In this document: one piece after another, positions 33,766-42,867 of the stretch
Layout of the letters: each line of letters begins with the position of its first letter
Numbering within the stretch: position 1 is the first letter of the stretch
Assembly (NCBI GenBank): GCA_963706315.1
Contig: CAVPMA010000015.1
Location: 744,001-808,000, forward strand
Source of the DNA: CALMEC01 sp963706315
Lineage (GTDB): Bacteria; Actinomycetota; Thermoleophilia; Miltoncostaeales; Miltoncostaeaceae
Reading direction: 5' to 3'
Length of the DNA: 64,000 nucleotides
Translations under genes and position numbers: made by a program
The notes under the pieces: model-generated
Databases searched by the model: none
What the model was told of the DNA's origin: nothing
The model's input: only the letters and a program-made list of their open reading frames with translations

Positions 33766-35871
33766 TCAGCGGCCGGTGGGCTCGCCCGTTTCGGCCTTCG
33801 GATCGTCGGTGTAGGCGGAGAGCATGCTGGCCACGAGCTTGTCGAAGTGGGGAGGGAGTTCGTCGGCATCGAGTGCCTGGCGCACCTGCTCGGCGATGTC
33901 TTGTGCGCGAGTGCCCCGCGCATCGCCGCTCGTCCCACGGGGGCGCTGCCTGATCTGGCGTGGCTCCGCCGCCGGGTCGGGCTCGGAGTCGAACGGGTTG
34001 TTGGCCTTCCACTTCGGCGTGTCGTCGACGGGGTCCGACTTGGGCAGGGTGGTCGGCGTGTAGACGGCCCGGTAGGGACGCCAACCGCCGTCGGCCTGGG
34101 GCGCCGGGGTCGGGTCGGGCTCCGCGGTGGCGTCCTTGGCCTTCGCGGCGGTCTCCAGCTCACCCGGCTTGGGCCATCCGGGCGCGTCCACGATGTACCG
34201 CGGCGTCGCGGCCTCGGGCATGATCGTCTCTGGGGTGGGGGCAGGGGCGGCGGGCCGGATTCGACGCCTCGGCGCGACCGGCGCCTCCGGCGGGATTGGG
34301 GCGGGTGAGTCGACGCGCTCGGCGACGGGCTCGGGTGCCGGCGGGGGGGCAGGGGCTGCGGGCGGAGGGGTCTGGGCGCGCTTCGCCGTCGGGTACGGGC
34401 TCGCCGCGCGTGCCGCTGGCCTCAGCCGGGCAGGGGCCACGGGCGCCGGCGTCACGACCTCGGGCAACGTCGCCTCGGGGGCCGGCGCAACCTCGATCGT
34501 CGGCTCGGGGTTCGCCTCCGGCACGTCCGCCGGGGGGGCGGTCCGGGACCGGGGCTTGCGGACGCGAGCCTTCGACCGTGCAGGCGGAGCCGGCTCGGGT
34601 GTCGCGATGGGCGGCGCCGGGGCGACAGCCGCCGGAGCAGGCGCGACTTCCTCGATGAGCGATGCCTCGGTGACCGGCTCCTCCACCGCCGGCGTTGCTT
34701 CGGCGTCCACCGTCGCGGCGACGGGCTCGGGTGCCGCTTCCACCTGGGGCTCGGTCGTCTCGGCCACGGGCTCAGCCGCTTGATCGGCCACCGTCGCGGC
34801 GACGGGCTCGGCGACCGCTTCCACCGCGGGCTGGGTCGTCTCGGCGACGGGCTCAGCCGCTTGATCGGCCACCGTCTCGGCGACGGGCTCGGACATCGGC
34901 TCGGTGACTGCTTCTGCAGTGGGCTGGGCCACCGGCTCGACGATCTCCTCCGCCGTCGGGGCACTCGCCGGCGCACCCTTCACAACCGGGCGTTCCGTCG
35001 CGACCAGCTCGGAAACCGGTGTCGCCTCGGCGGTCACGGGCTTCGGGGCCGGGTCCGTGGTCTTTGCCGTCGGGGCTTCCACGGCCTCGGGCTCGTCGGC
35101 CGGCGCTCCGCCGGACGCCGCTGCCGTCTCGTCGGGCGTCTCGGTCGCGATCTTGGCGTCGGTTGGCGCGGTCTCGGCGGCCGGTTCCGCGGCGGCCGTG
35201 ATCTGGGCGACGTCCGGCCAGGCGGTCTCCGGCGGAGCCGTTGACGGCGCGAGCACGGCCGGCTGGGCCGGGGCCTCGGCCGGCTGAGGTGCGGTGGTGG
35301 CTGCGGCGTCAGGCTCGGCGGGTGCAGGGGCCTCGCTCGGGGGCGCCGCCGGGGCGGCCTCTGGTGACCAAGCCCCGGCCGAGACCTCGGCCGGCCACGG
35401 GATCGCCTCGAGCGGCGCGGTGGAGGCCGGCTCGTCGGCGTGTGCCGTCGCAGCCGTACCGCGCTCCGGGCGGCCCGTCGGCCGGGACGCCCCGCCGCGG
35501 TGCGGCGGGGCTGCGGGTGCGGCGGCGGTCGCGTCCCGGCGGGTGGGTGGCTTCGACCCGCGGCCCGCCGGGGTTCCCGGAGCCGTCTTGGACCGGCCGT
35601 TCGCGGCAGGCGCTTCTGTCGTCGGCGTGGGCTTCTCGGGGGTGGCGGGCGGCTCCTCCGGCGGTACGTCGATGCCGAGCGTGGCAGCGAGATCAAGCGT
35701 CGCCCAGACGTCGACCGGCTGGGGGGGCAGGGCGAGGACGTTGAGCGGCAGCAACTCCGCCCCGGGGTCGCCGAGCACCGTCACCGCCAGGCGCGGCCGC
35801 ACGCGCGGCTGGCGCGGCGTGGGCGGCTCTGCCTTCTTTCGCGTGAGACGCTTCTTCTGGGGCTCATCCAT
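33766..35871 (-). CDS. Long Ala/Pro/Glu-rich protein with APGWPKPGEL motif
   Basis: A 701-residue, largely disordered protein. It starts with a basic patch (KKRLTRKKA) and RPRLAVTVLG at 25-34. The body is a long low-complexity region with degenerate repeats such as EPVAETVADQAAEPVAETT (about 300-390). A folded-looking end contains RYIVDAPGWPKPGELETAAK (motif at 563-572), WRPYRAVYTPTTLPKSDPVD and a helix QDIAEQVRQALDADELPPHF. The first and second motifs recur in the neighbour at 37773-39518. No signal peptide. It is the last gene of the minus-strand cluster. Function unknown; a scaffold is possible. Confidence 0.7.
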   Translation of the reverse strand: MDEPQKKRLTRKKAEPPTPRQPRVRPRLAVTVLGDPGAELLPLNVLALPPQPVDVWATLDLAATLGIDVPPEEPPATPEKPTPTTEAPAANGRSKTAPGTPAGRGSKPPTRRDATAAAPAAPPHRGGASRPTGRPERGTAATAHADEPASTAPLEAIPWPAEVSAGAWSPEAAPAAPPSEAPAPAEPDAAATTAPQPAEAPAQPAVLAPSTAPPETAWPDVAQITAAAEPAAETAPTDAKIATETPDETAAASGGAPADEPEAVEAPTAKTTDPAPKPVTAEATPVSELVATERPVVKGAPASAPTAEEIVEPVAQPTAEAVTEPMSEPVAETVADQAAEPVAETTQPAVEAVAEPVAATVADQAAEPVAETTEPQVEAAPEPVAATVDAEATPAVEEPVTEASLIEEVAPAPAAVAPAPPIATPEPAPPARSKARVRKPRSRTAPPADVPEANPEPTIEVAPAPEATLPEVVTPAPVAPARLRPAARAASPYPTAKRAQTPPPAAPAPPPAPEPVAERVDSPAPIPPEAPVAPRRRIRPAAPAPTPETIMPEAATPRYIVDAPGWPKPGELETAAKAKDATAEPDPTPAPQADGGWRPYRAVYTPTTLPKSDPVDDTPKWKANNPFDSEPDPAAEPRQIRQRPRGTSGDARGTRAQDIAEQVRQALDADELPPHFDKLVASMLSAYTDDPKAETGEPTGR

Positions 35872-36111
35872 GATCCTCGCCCTCCCCCCGCCGCCGGCAT
35901 GCGAAACCCGCGGCTGCGGCGCGGGCGGGCGCGCCGGGCGCGGCCTCGATCAGCAAGTTCCTTGGCACCATCCCGACCCTTCCCATGTCCAGGGGGTCAC
36001 ACGCAGCACGCGGCGTCCCAAACACCGCAAATCGTCTATCGGCAGGACGCGCGCGATTCGGGAGAGATGTCACTCATCATGCGGGATCCGCCGGAATCGA
36101 CGGCGGGAACG
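35872..36111. other. Short intergenic region, nothing recognised
   Basis: 240 bases between adenosine deaminase and the 701-residue gene. Contains GGCGGGCGCGCCGGGC-rich DNA and no supported gene or terminator. Confidence 0.4.
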
Positions 36112-37146
36112 TCAGTCCCGTGCGCGCCAGCCGGTCGCGAAGCTCACCTCGTGCGAGCGGGCGTTCACCTCTCGCGCCTGTGCCTTGGTGAACGCGCCCA
36201 GCCGAACCAGCATCGCGTACTCGGCGCGCAGCCGCGTGCCGATCATCTCTGGACCGTCGGTGGCGATGACCACTTCCACGCCCGCGGCACGCAGGGCGTA
36301 GACGATCTCGGCCACCTGCTCCTCGTTGCGAACGGCGCCGGTCTTCACGTTCGAAGTGGGACATACCTCGAGCACGATCCCCCGCTCGGCGATGCGCTCT
36401 GCGAGGCGGGGCTCGAACGCGGCGATGATCCCGTGGCCGATGCGGTCCACCCCCAACTCGACGACCTCCGCGAACTCCGCGAGGTACGGCGCGGGGTCCG
36501 GGGCGTTCACGCCCTCCTCGCCGGCATGGAAGGTCACCCCCAGCCCGGCGGACCTCGCGCGGTCGATGAGCGGCGCCAGGCCCGAGTAGTCGAACGGCGG
36601 TGTCGACCCGGCGGGCCGCGGACCGCCGATGTCGATCGCCACCACGCCCCGGCCGGCGAACCTGATCGCCCGCTCCACGATCGCCGCATTCAGCTCGGGC
36701 GAGAAGCAGCGATCCATCATGAGCGTCACGCTCGCCCGGATCGGGTATTCGAGCATCGCCCGGTCCGCCGCGTGCACGGCGGCCATCACGATCGCGTCGA
36801 GGTCGCGCTCGCCCCCGCGGTTGCGCTTGGCCGGGTTGAAGCGCACCTCGTGGGTCGTGATCCGCTGCGACCGGTAGGCGCCGCCGAGCATCGTGTGCAC
36901 CGAGCGGAACACCCCGTCCGGACTCGACTGGATGAGCTCCGTCAGGTGGTAGATCGCGTCGAGCCCGTCGAGACCGGCGACCCCGGCGCCCACGCTCGCG
37001 GCGCGGGCGAACGTCCAGTAGTCGTCGAACGGGAGCTTGATGCCCTGCTCGTGGGCGAGCTCCCACATGGTGGCGGGGTCCACCCCGCCACCGAGATGCG
37101 CGTGGAGCTCGGCGAGCGGCTCGTCCGGGGCGAAGACCGCGTCCAC
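36112..37146 (-). CDS. add: Adenosine deaminase
   Basis: A 344-residue amidohydrolase-fold protein that converts adenosine to inosine. Zinc-binding HAH at His15/His17 (LAELHAHLGG), GVTFHAGEEG (third His and the catalytic Glu), the DRIGHG segment, and VCPTSNVKTGAV are all present. The Asp of the usual TDDP site appears as ATDGPEM, a slight deviation. The GTG at 37146 lies 21 bases after the glutaredoxin stop. Purine salvage is the expected role; membership of the related aminodeoxyfutalosine deaminase group is possible. Confidence 0.88.
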   Translation of the reverse strand: MDAVFAPDEPLAELHAHLGGGVDPATMWELAHEQGIKLPFDDYWTFARAASVGAGVAGLDGLDAIYHLTELIQSSPDGVFRSVHTMLGGAYRSQRITTHEVRFNPAKRNRGGERDLDAIVMAAVHAADRAMLEYPIRASVTLMMDRCFSPELNAAIVERAIRFAGRGVVAIDIGGPRPAGSTPPFDYSGLAPLIDRARSAGLGVTFHAGEEGVNAPDPAPYLAEFAEVVELGVDRIGHGIIAAFEPRLAERIAERGIVLEVCPTSNVKTGAVRNEEQVAEIVYALRAAGVEVVIATDGPEMIGTRLRAEYAMLVRLGAFTKAQAREVNARSHEVSFATGWRARD

Positions 37147-37167
37147 GTCGAGCGCCGGAACCGCCCG

Positions 37168-37500
37168 CTACTTGCCCAGGAGCTCCTGGAGCTCGCCGCT
37201 CTGGTACATCTCCGTTGTGATGTCGCACCCGCCGACGAGTTTGCCGTCGACGAACAGCTGCGGGATCGTCGGCCACTCCGACCACTCCGAGAGCACCTCG
37301 CGGATGCGCGGGTCGGCGAGCACGTCGCGGGCGCCGAACTCCGCGCCGGTGATGTTGAGGATCTGCACGACCTGGTTGCTGAACCCGCAGCGCGGCATGT
37401 CCGGTGTGCCCTTCATGTAGAGGAACACACGATTCTCGGCGACTTCCGATTTGATCTGGTCGAGGATCTCGGTGTCGCTCATCGTGAGTGTGTCGCTCAT
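37168..37500 (-). CDS. grxD: Monothiol glutaredoxin (CGFS type)
   Basis: A 110-residue class II glutaredoxin, an iron-sulfur cluster carrier. The CGFS motif is at 38-41 (TPDMPRCGFSNQVVQILN), followed by RDVLADPRIREVLSEWSEWP, TIPQLFVDGKLVGGCDITTE, the expected glutathione and dimer-contact regions. Its start overlaps the bolA stop (TGATG). Upstream, the start region has two copies of ATGAGCGACAC, so either Met1 or Met7 could be used. Together with BolA it would form the known [2Fe-2S]-bridged complex. Confidence 0.93.
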   Translation of the reverse strand: MSDTLTMSDTEILDQIKSEVAENRVFLYMKGTPDMPRCGFSNQVVQILNITGAEFGARDVLADPRIREVLSEWSEWPTIPQLFVDGKLVGGCDITTEMYQSGELQELLGK

Positions 37501-37733
37501 CAGTCCTCCGGTGTGCGTGTCTTCAGGGCGAGCGCGTGGATCGACCCGTCGTCGAGGTACTGCTTGACCGCGGCGTAGACCAGCCGGTGCTGCTCGATGC
37601 GCGAGAGGCCGGCGAACTGCGGCGCGACGACTTCCGCTGCAAGGTGGTCGCCACCGCCCTGATCGTGCACGACCGCGGTGGACCCCGGCAGCGCCGTCTC
37701 GATCATCTGCGCGTACTCGGTGACTTCGGGCAT
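37500..37733 (-). CDS. bolA: BolA-family protein
   Basis: A 77-residue BolA: MIETALPGSTAVVHDQGGGD, HLAAEVVAPQFAGLSRIEQH, RLVYAAVKQYLDDGSIHALA with the KTRTP end. The His of RIEQHRLVY and the loop residue contributing to a glutaredoxin-shared cluster are in place. Coupled by start/stop overlap to the CGFS glutaredoxin, which matches their known physical partnership in iron-sulfur trafficking. Confidence 0.92.
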   Translation of the reverse strand: MPEVTEYAQMIETALPGSTAVVHDQGGGDHLAAEVVAPQFAGLSRIEQHRLVYAAVKQYLDDGSIHALALKTRTPED

Positions 37734-37772
37734 GCCGGCAGGATAACCCGCCTGGTCCGCCGGTGCCCTCGA

Positions 37773-39518
37773 TCAGCGCGGCGGGCGGGGCGGATCGATT
37801 CCGAGAAGCGCGCCCTGGCTGAGCTCGGCGAGCCGCGCGACGAGCGCGTCGAACTCGCCTGCGTCGCCGGCCGTGACGCCGCCCTGAGACCGGATCGCGA
37901 AGACGCGCCGGTCGGCCTCCGCGTGGGCATAGTCGCGAAGCAGCATCGCCAGCAGGTTCGCGCGCATCGGGCCCTCGAGCGCGGCGAGCAGCGCGGAGCC
38001 CTCGCCGCCGGGCCGGTGTTCGCCCACCGTCACCACCTTGAGCTCACCGGAGCGGCGCTCGAACGCGAACCGCCCCTTGCCGATCTCGAGATCGAAGTGG
38101 TGAACGAGCGCCGAGTCGCCGATGGCCTTTCGCACCTGCCTGGCGATCTTGTCCTTCCCTGCCTTGCGCAGGTCGCCCTTCTTGCCCTTCGTCCGCTTGG
38201 CGATGCGCTTGAGCTCGGCCTCGGCCGCCGCGAGGCGCTTCTCGAGCCGGCGGGTCCGCTTGTCGACTTTCGGGGCCTTCGGCGTCGCCACGGGCGCCGT
38301 CCACGCTGGCACCGCGTCGTCCGTGGAATCCGCAAGCTCCGTGACGGGCGGCTCCCAGGCATCTGCGTCCTGCGCGGGGACCGTCGCCTCGACGTCGTCG
38401 AGGGCGGGGGCCTCGACCTCGTGCGGCGGCTCAGCCAGCTCGGACCCGGGTGCCGGGCCGGCGGGATCCGGGTCGATGTCGGCCGCCGGTTCGACCGCCG
38501 TCTCATCACCGGGCCAGCTGAACGTCGGCTCGTCCTCCGCGGCGGGAGGGATCGTGAACTCGCTGTCGGCGAACGGCCCGGGCTCGTAGGCCGCGTTCTG
38601 GATCTCGACGGGGGGCGCCGCGGCGACCGTCGCGTAGTCCCACTCCGAGGTGTTCCAGTCCTGCTCGTCGGCGAGTTCGGCCGCGTCGTCCGTGAACGCT
38701 TCCCCGGCCGGATCGTCGACGTCGTGTGGCAGGGTCCAGGCCTCGTCGAACGTCGCGTCCAGGTCGACCGTCTCCCAGTCGTTGTCGGCGTCGGCGGGCG
38801 GCTCTGACGGGTCCTCGTCCGCGCTCTCCCAGCCCGAGGCCGGATCGAACTCGGCGAACTGATCGTCCCACATCTGGGGCGAGGCGTCCGCGGTGATCAG
38901 GTCGTTCGTGGCCGGCACGGTGCCCGGCTCGTCGGCGACGATCGCTTCGGTCACCGGCTGGTCGGTGACCTCGGTCTCGGGCCCGGCGGCCGGCGCGACG
39001 AATCCGTCGGTGGCGGAGGTCAGTCCGAGCTCGCCCGGCTGCGGCCAGCCCGGGGCCTCGATCACCGCGTCGTCCTGCACGACGCCGCGGAGCGCCATGG
39101 GAATGTCCTCGCTCGCGTCGTCCGGAACGGTGTCGGGGATAATCGTCGGCGCCGTCTCGGCGACTGCGGTACCTGCGGCGAGCTCGAGGATCGCCGCGTC
39201 GCTCTCCTCGACCGACTGCTCTGTCACTGCGGGCGACTCGGACGTGTCCGTGGCCGACGTGTTCAGGAGCGCCTCCTCGGTGGGGACGCCGGACACCGTC
39301 AGGCCGAGCCGTGGACGGTTGCGACGCTGGCGCGGAGCTTCCGGCTCGGCGGTGCCCGAGCCTCGTCCGAGGCGGATCGCGGGCTTCGTGAAGATGCGCT
39401 TCCCGGACGTCCGCTTGGTCTCTCCGTCAGCCCCGGCGGCTCGCGACGAGCGGTACCTGATCATCGCGAAGATCAGGCAGAGACACAGCAGGACGACGAT
39501 TCCGACGTTGGTGGACAC
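37773..39518 (-). CDS. Membrane-anchored acidic protein, paralogue of the 701-residue gene
   Basis: A 581-residue protein with an N-terminal membrane segment (NVGIVVLLCLCLIFAMIRY, 4-22), a basic stretch, and NRPRLGLTVSG at 67-77. Then comes a long acidic disordered region containing VIEAPGWPQPGELGLTSATD (motif at 155-164) and many Asp/Glu/Trp repeats such as WESADEDPSEPPADADNDWE. A coiled coil follows (RRLEKRLAAAEAELKRIAKR), and a compact C-terminal domain of about 150 residues with LVHHFDLEIGKGRFAFERRS, VTVGEHRPGGEGSALLAALE and HAEADRRVFAIRSQGG. The two short motifs match the gene at 33766. Function unknown. Confidence 0.68.
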   Translation of the reverse strand: MSTNVGIVVLLCLCLIFAMIRYRSSRAAGADGETKRTSGKRIFTKPAIRLGRGSGTAEPEAPRQRRNRPRLGLTVSGVPTEEALLNTSATDTSESPAVTEQSVEESDAAILELAAGTAVAETAPTIIPDTVPDDASEDIPMALRGVVQDDAVIEAPGWPQPGELGLTSATDGFVAPAAGPETEVTDQPVTEAIVADEPGTVPATNDLITADASPQMWDDQFAEFDPASGWESADEDPSEPPADADNDWETVDLDATFDEAWTLPHDVDDPAGEAFTDDAAELADEQDWNTSEWDYATVAAAPPVEIQNAAYEPGPFADSEFTIPPAAEDEPTFSWPGDETAVEPAADIDPDPAGPAPGSELAEPPHEVEAPALDDVEATVPAQDADAWEPPVTELADSTDDAVPAWTAPVATPKAPKVDKRTRRLEKRLAAAEAELKRIAKRTKGKKGDLRKAGKDKIARQVRKAIGDSALVHHFDLEIGKGRFAFERRSGELKVVTVGEHRPGGEGSALLAALEGPMRANLLAMLLRDYAHAEADRRVFAIRSQGGVTAGDAGEFDALVARLAELSQGALLGIDPPRPPR

Positions 39519-39673
39519 CGTTCGAGTGCTCGTTTCGTGGGGGAGGCGGAGCGTTCGATGGGGTTGGCGCGGAGCGCCGCTTCACCCACGTATCGGCGAA
39601 TTGGGCCCAAATCAATAGCCCTATCCGCCCGGCGCGGGGGTTTTCGCATCCGGCCCTCCGCCCGAAGGGGCTG

Positions 39674-41719
39674 CTACGACCCCGCGCGAATCGCGTCCGG
39701 GAGCGTGGCGGGGTCCGTGACGGGTGCCGCGCAAGTGAAGTCCCGGCAGACGTAGACCGCCGCCGCGCCGTCCACGAGGGGTCGATCGCGAAGCAGCGGC
39801 ACGGCCTGCGCGGCCGCGGCGTCGGCCGGGTCGCCGGCCGCGAGGACGGCGCTCGGACCGGCTGCGGCTCGCGCCGCCTCGATCAGCGCCCGGGTGTCGG
39901 GGGCGTCGAGCCGGCCGACGACGGCGATCTCGGCGCGGTGGGGGGCGGTGGCGAAGTCGAGCGCGACCAGCGCGGTGCCGAACGCCTGCGGGTACCGGGC
40001 GAGCTCGTCGGTCACCAGGCGGAGCGCCGTCTGCGCACGCTCCGTCAGCGTCGCGTCGCCCGTGAGCGCACCGAGCCGAAGCAGCACGAGCGCCGCCTGC
40101 GAGTTGCCGCCCGGCGTCGGGTGGTCCTCCAGGTCGCGGGTGCGGGCGATGAGGGCCTCGGCGTCGGCGCCCGAATAGAAGAACCCGGCCCCGCCGGGGT
40201 CGGCGAAGAGCGCGATCATGCGGTCGGCGAGATCCCGGGCCGCGGTGAGCCAGCGTGCCTCGAAGGTGGCCTCATAGAGGGAGAGCAGCCCGTGGATCAG
40301 GTCGGCGTGATCGTCGAGGCAGCCCAGGTGGCGGGGTCCACCGCCCGCCCACACGCGGTGGAGGCGGCCGTCGACGACGAGGTTCTCGAGCACGAACGCC
40401 GCCGTTCGGCGCGCCACGTCGACGTAGTCCGTGCGTCCGAGCGCCACCCCTGCGTCCGCGAACGCGGCGATCGCGAGCCCGTTCCACGCCGTCACGACCT
40501 TGTCGTCGCGGGCCGGGGCCGGACGTCCGGACCGGGCGGCGTACAGCTTGCCGAGCGCCGATGCCACCAAGAGCTGGGCGTCCGGGCCGACGCGCTGCGC
40601 GACCAGCTCGAATGGCGCGGCAACGCTCAGGATGTTCGACCCTTCGAAGTTGCCCTCCGGCCGCACCCCGTACCGCAGCACGACCGCCTGCGCCTCCTCG
40701 TGCGACAGCACCTCTCTGAGCTGGTCGATGCTCCAGACGAAGAACGCGCCCTCCCCGCCCGGGGAGTCCGCGTCCTGCGCTGCGGCGAACCCGCCGTCGG
40801 GTGCCTGCATCTCGCGCAGCAGGTAGTCCAGGGTGCGCTCGGCCACCTCCCGCCACCGCTGGTCCCCCGTGACCCGGTGGGCGAGGGCGTACACGCGGGC
40901 GAGGAGCGCGTTGTCGTAGAGCATCTTCTCGAAGTGGGGCACCAGCCAGATCGCGTCCACGCTGTAGCGATGGAATCCGCCCCCGACCTGGTCGTGGATG
41001 CCCCCGTCGGCCATCCGCTCCAGCGTCACCTCGACCATCTGCCGCGCGTGCTGGTCGCTCGGCCATTCCCAGAGGCGACGCACGAGGAACTCGAGGGCGA
41101 GATGCGGCGGGAACTTCGGGGCGGTGCCGAAGCCCCCCTGCGCGGGATCGAATGCGATCGCGAGACCGGTCACCGCGGCATCCACGCTCTCGCGCTCCAG
41201 GCCGCGACCGGGGTCGCGTTGCGCGGCGTCGGCGAGCCGGTCGCCGATCTGCGTGGCCGTGTACTCCACGTCGTCGCGCCGCCCCCGGTAGACGTTCGCG
41301 ACGTGACGCAGGAGCTCGGGGAACCCGGGCATGCCCTGGCGGGGCTCGGGCGGGAAGTAGGTGCCGGCGAAGAACGGCTTGGCATCGGGAGTGAGGAAGA
41401 CGGTCATCGGCCACCCGCCCGACCCGGTCAGCCCGAGCGTCGCCTGCATGTAGAGGGCGTCGATGTCGGGGCGTTCCTCGCGGTCGACCTTGATGCAGAC
41501 GAACAGCTCGTTCATGAGTGCCGCGATTTCCGGGTTCTCGAACGACTCGTGCGCCATGACGTGGCACCAGTGGCACGACGAGTACCCGATCGACAGCAGC
41601 ACCGGCCGGTCCTCGGCGGCCGCCCGGGCGAGCGCCTCCTCGCCCCACGGATACCAGTCCACTGGATTGTCGGCGTGCTGGCGCAGGTAGAGGCTTTGCT
41701 CGTTCGCGAGGCGGTTCAC
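39674..41719 (-). CDS. DUF255 thioredoxin-like protein (YyaL/SPATA20-like)
   Basis: A 681-residue protein (GTG at 41719; the product starts NRLANEQSLYLRQHADNPVD). It begins with the thioredoxin-like domain of this family: WYPWGEEALARAAAEDRPVL, SIGYSSCHWCHVMAHESF with CHWC at 49-52, and KVDREERPDIDALYM. Then an (alpha/alpha)6 barrel-like region follows with GGFGTAPKFPPHLALEFLVR, IHDQVGGGFHRYSVDAIWLV, PHFEKMLYDNALLARVYALA and GEGAFFVWSIDQL. Enzymatic activity of the family is not established. The gene is divergent from the J-domain gene with 56 bases between. Confidence 0.88.
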   Translation of the reverse strand: MNRLANEQSLYLRQHADNPVDWYPWGEEALARAAAEDRPVLLSIGYSSCHWCHVMAHESFENPEIAALMNELFVCIKVDREERPDIDALYMQATLGLTGSGGWPMTVFLTPDAKPFFAGTYFPPEPRQGMPGFPELLRHVANVYRGRRDDVEYTATQIGDRLADAAQRDPGRGLERESVDAAVTGLAIAFDPAQGGFGTAPKFPPHLALEFLVRRLWEWPSDQHARQMVEVTLERMADGGIHDQVGGGFHRYSVDAIWLVPHFEKMLYDNALLARVYALAHRVTGDQRWREVAERTLDYLLREMQAPDGGFAAAQDADSPGGEGAFFVWSIDQLREVLSHEEAQAVVLRYGVRPEGNFEGSNILSVAAPFELVAQRVGPDAQLLVASALGKLYAARSGRPAPARDDKVVTAWNGLAIAAFADAGVALGRTDYVDVARRTAAFVLENLVVDGRLHRVWAGGGPRHLGCLDDHADLIHGLLSLYEATFEARWLTAARDLADRMIALFADPGGAGFFYSGADAEALIARTRDLEDHPTPGGNSQAALVLLRLGALTGDATLTERAQTALRLVTDELARYPQAFGTALVALDFATAPHRAEIAVVGRLDAPDTRALIEAARAAAGPSAVLAAGDPADAAAAQAVPLLRDRPLVDGAAAVYVCRDFTCAAPVTDPATLPDAIRAGS

Positions 41720-41775
41720 CGGGCGAGCATAGACGGGGCGGTTCCGAAGGGCGCCTTTCGCTACCGTTGGCGGCG

Positions 41776-42867
41776 ATGGTCGACGCATTCCTCGAACAGG
41801 CCGGCGCGGCTCCGGCGCGCAACGAACTCGACCGGTGGCGGCAGGTCGCGCTGCTCGGCGTCTCGGCGGCGGCGTTCGACGACGAGCGAGCCCGTGTCGG
41901 CCTGGCCGCGGCGCTCCTGGCGCTCGACTGCCCTGTCGAGGCGGGCCGCCTGCTGATCGCCGCGGCCGGCGACGCCCCCTGGGTGCGGTGGTGGACGGTC
42001 ATCTCGGTGGGCCAGGCCGGTGGCGACGGCCTGGCCGCGGCGCTCGCCGCGGCGCGGTCGGAGGTCGCTCCGCGAGGCGCCGACGGGCGCGAGGTGGCAC
42101 GCCGGCTCGCCGACCTCGACGCCGAACTCTCGGAGCTCAACGGCGATCTGGCCGGCTCGGCCCGGTTCTCGGTCCTCGGCCACCGGGCCAGACCGGAGCG
42201 GCGGGCGCTCATCGGGGGGCGTTCGTCGGCGGTCTTCCTGGTCGACCCGTCCTGGGATGCGCTCCGACTCGTGCGTCTCGCGCCATCGGACGGCCCGTCG
42301 ATGGGCAACGCGGCGCAGTGGAGCTTCGCCGAGGTCATCGAGGCCGTGCGCCGTGGCGATTCGGGGCCCGGGCGGCGTGTGCCGGCCGACGGGCCGGGTA
42401 GCCTCGAGCCGGGCCCGATGCTGGACGCGCTTCGGGAGGATCCCGCGACCCGCGACGGGCGCTTGCTGCGGCTCGCGACGGAGGTGCGTGAGGAGCGCGA
42501 GCGCCTGGCGGGGGAGCGCGCCGACCTCGCCGCGGCGCGGATGGACCTCGCGGCCGAACGGGAGCAGCTCAAGCGCATCCGCGCGGCCACGAAGCGACCG
42601 GCCAACGGTGTCCGGCGGGAGCCCGCCGTCGTGCCGAAGACCGCCGCCGAAGCGGCGGAGCTTCTCGGCGTCGCGCCCGACGCCTCGCGCACGACCGTCC
42701 AGCGCCACTGGCGTGAGCAGGTCGCGAAGTGCCACCCCGACCTCGTCGACGCCCTGCATCCCGCGCTGCGCGCCCGCGCCGAGGACCTCGCGGTGGCCCT
42801 CAACGCCGCTCGCGACCTGCTGATCGGCGATGGCCCGCCGGCGCGGTCGCGCCGGCGGGCGAGGTGA
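41776..42867 (+). CDS. J-domain-containing protein with novel N-terminal region
   Basis: A 363-residue protein. The N-terminal 200 residues are helical with WRQVALLGVSAAAFDDERAR and VRWWTVISVGQAGGDGLAAA, not recognised. A coiled coil follows (VREERERLAGERADLAAARM). The C-terminal domain is a J-domain: AAELLGVAPDASRTTVQRHW, REQVAKCHPDLVD with the HPD at 320-322, and an ALNAARDLLIG helix. It would recruit an Hsp70 to an unknown client. Its stop overlaps the start of the cytidylyltransferase-like gene (GTGA), tying it to the molybdo-enzyme block. Confidence 0.7.
   Translation: MVDAFLEQAGAAPARNELDRWRQVALLGVSAAAFDDERARVGLAAALLALDCPVEAGRLLIAAAGDAPWVRWWTVISVGQAGGDGLAAALAAARSEVAPRGADGREVARRLADLDAELSELNGDLAGSARFSVLGHRARPERRALIGGRSSAVFLVDPSWDALRLVRLAPSDGPSMGNAAQWSFAEVIEAVRRGDSGPGRRVPADGPGSLEPGPMLDALREDPATRDGRLLRLATEVREERERLAGERADLAAARMDLAAEREQLKRIRAATKRPANGVRREPAVVPKTAAEAAELLGVAPDASRTTVQRHWREQVAKCHPDLVDALHPALRARAEDLAVALNAARDLLIGDGPPARSRRRAR

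Noticed and set aside
33766..35871. Alternative plus-strand frames (for example 335-712 codons) in the Pro/Ala-rich gene
   Set aside because: They are Arg/Gly/Pro-rich shadows of repetitive DNA; the minus-strand frame has a defined basic start, conserved motifs shared with a second gene, and a folded-looking end.
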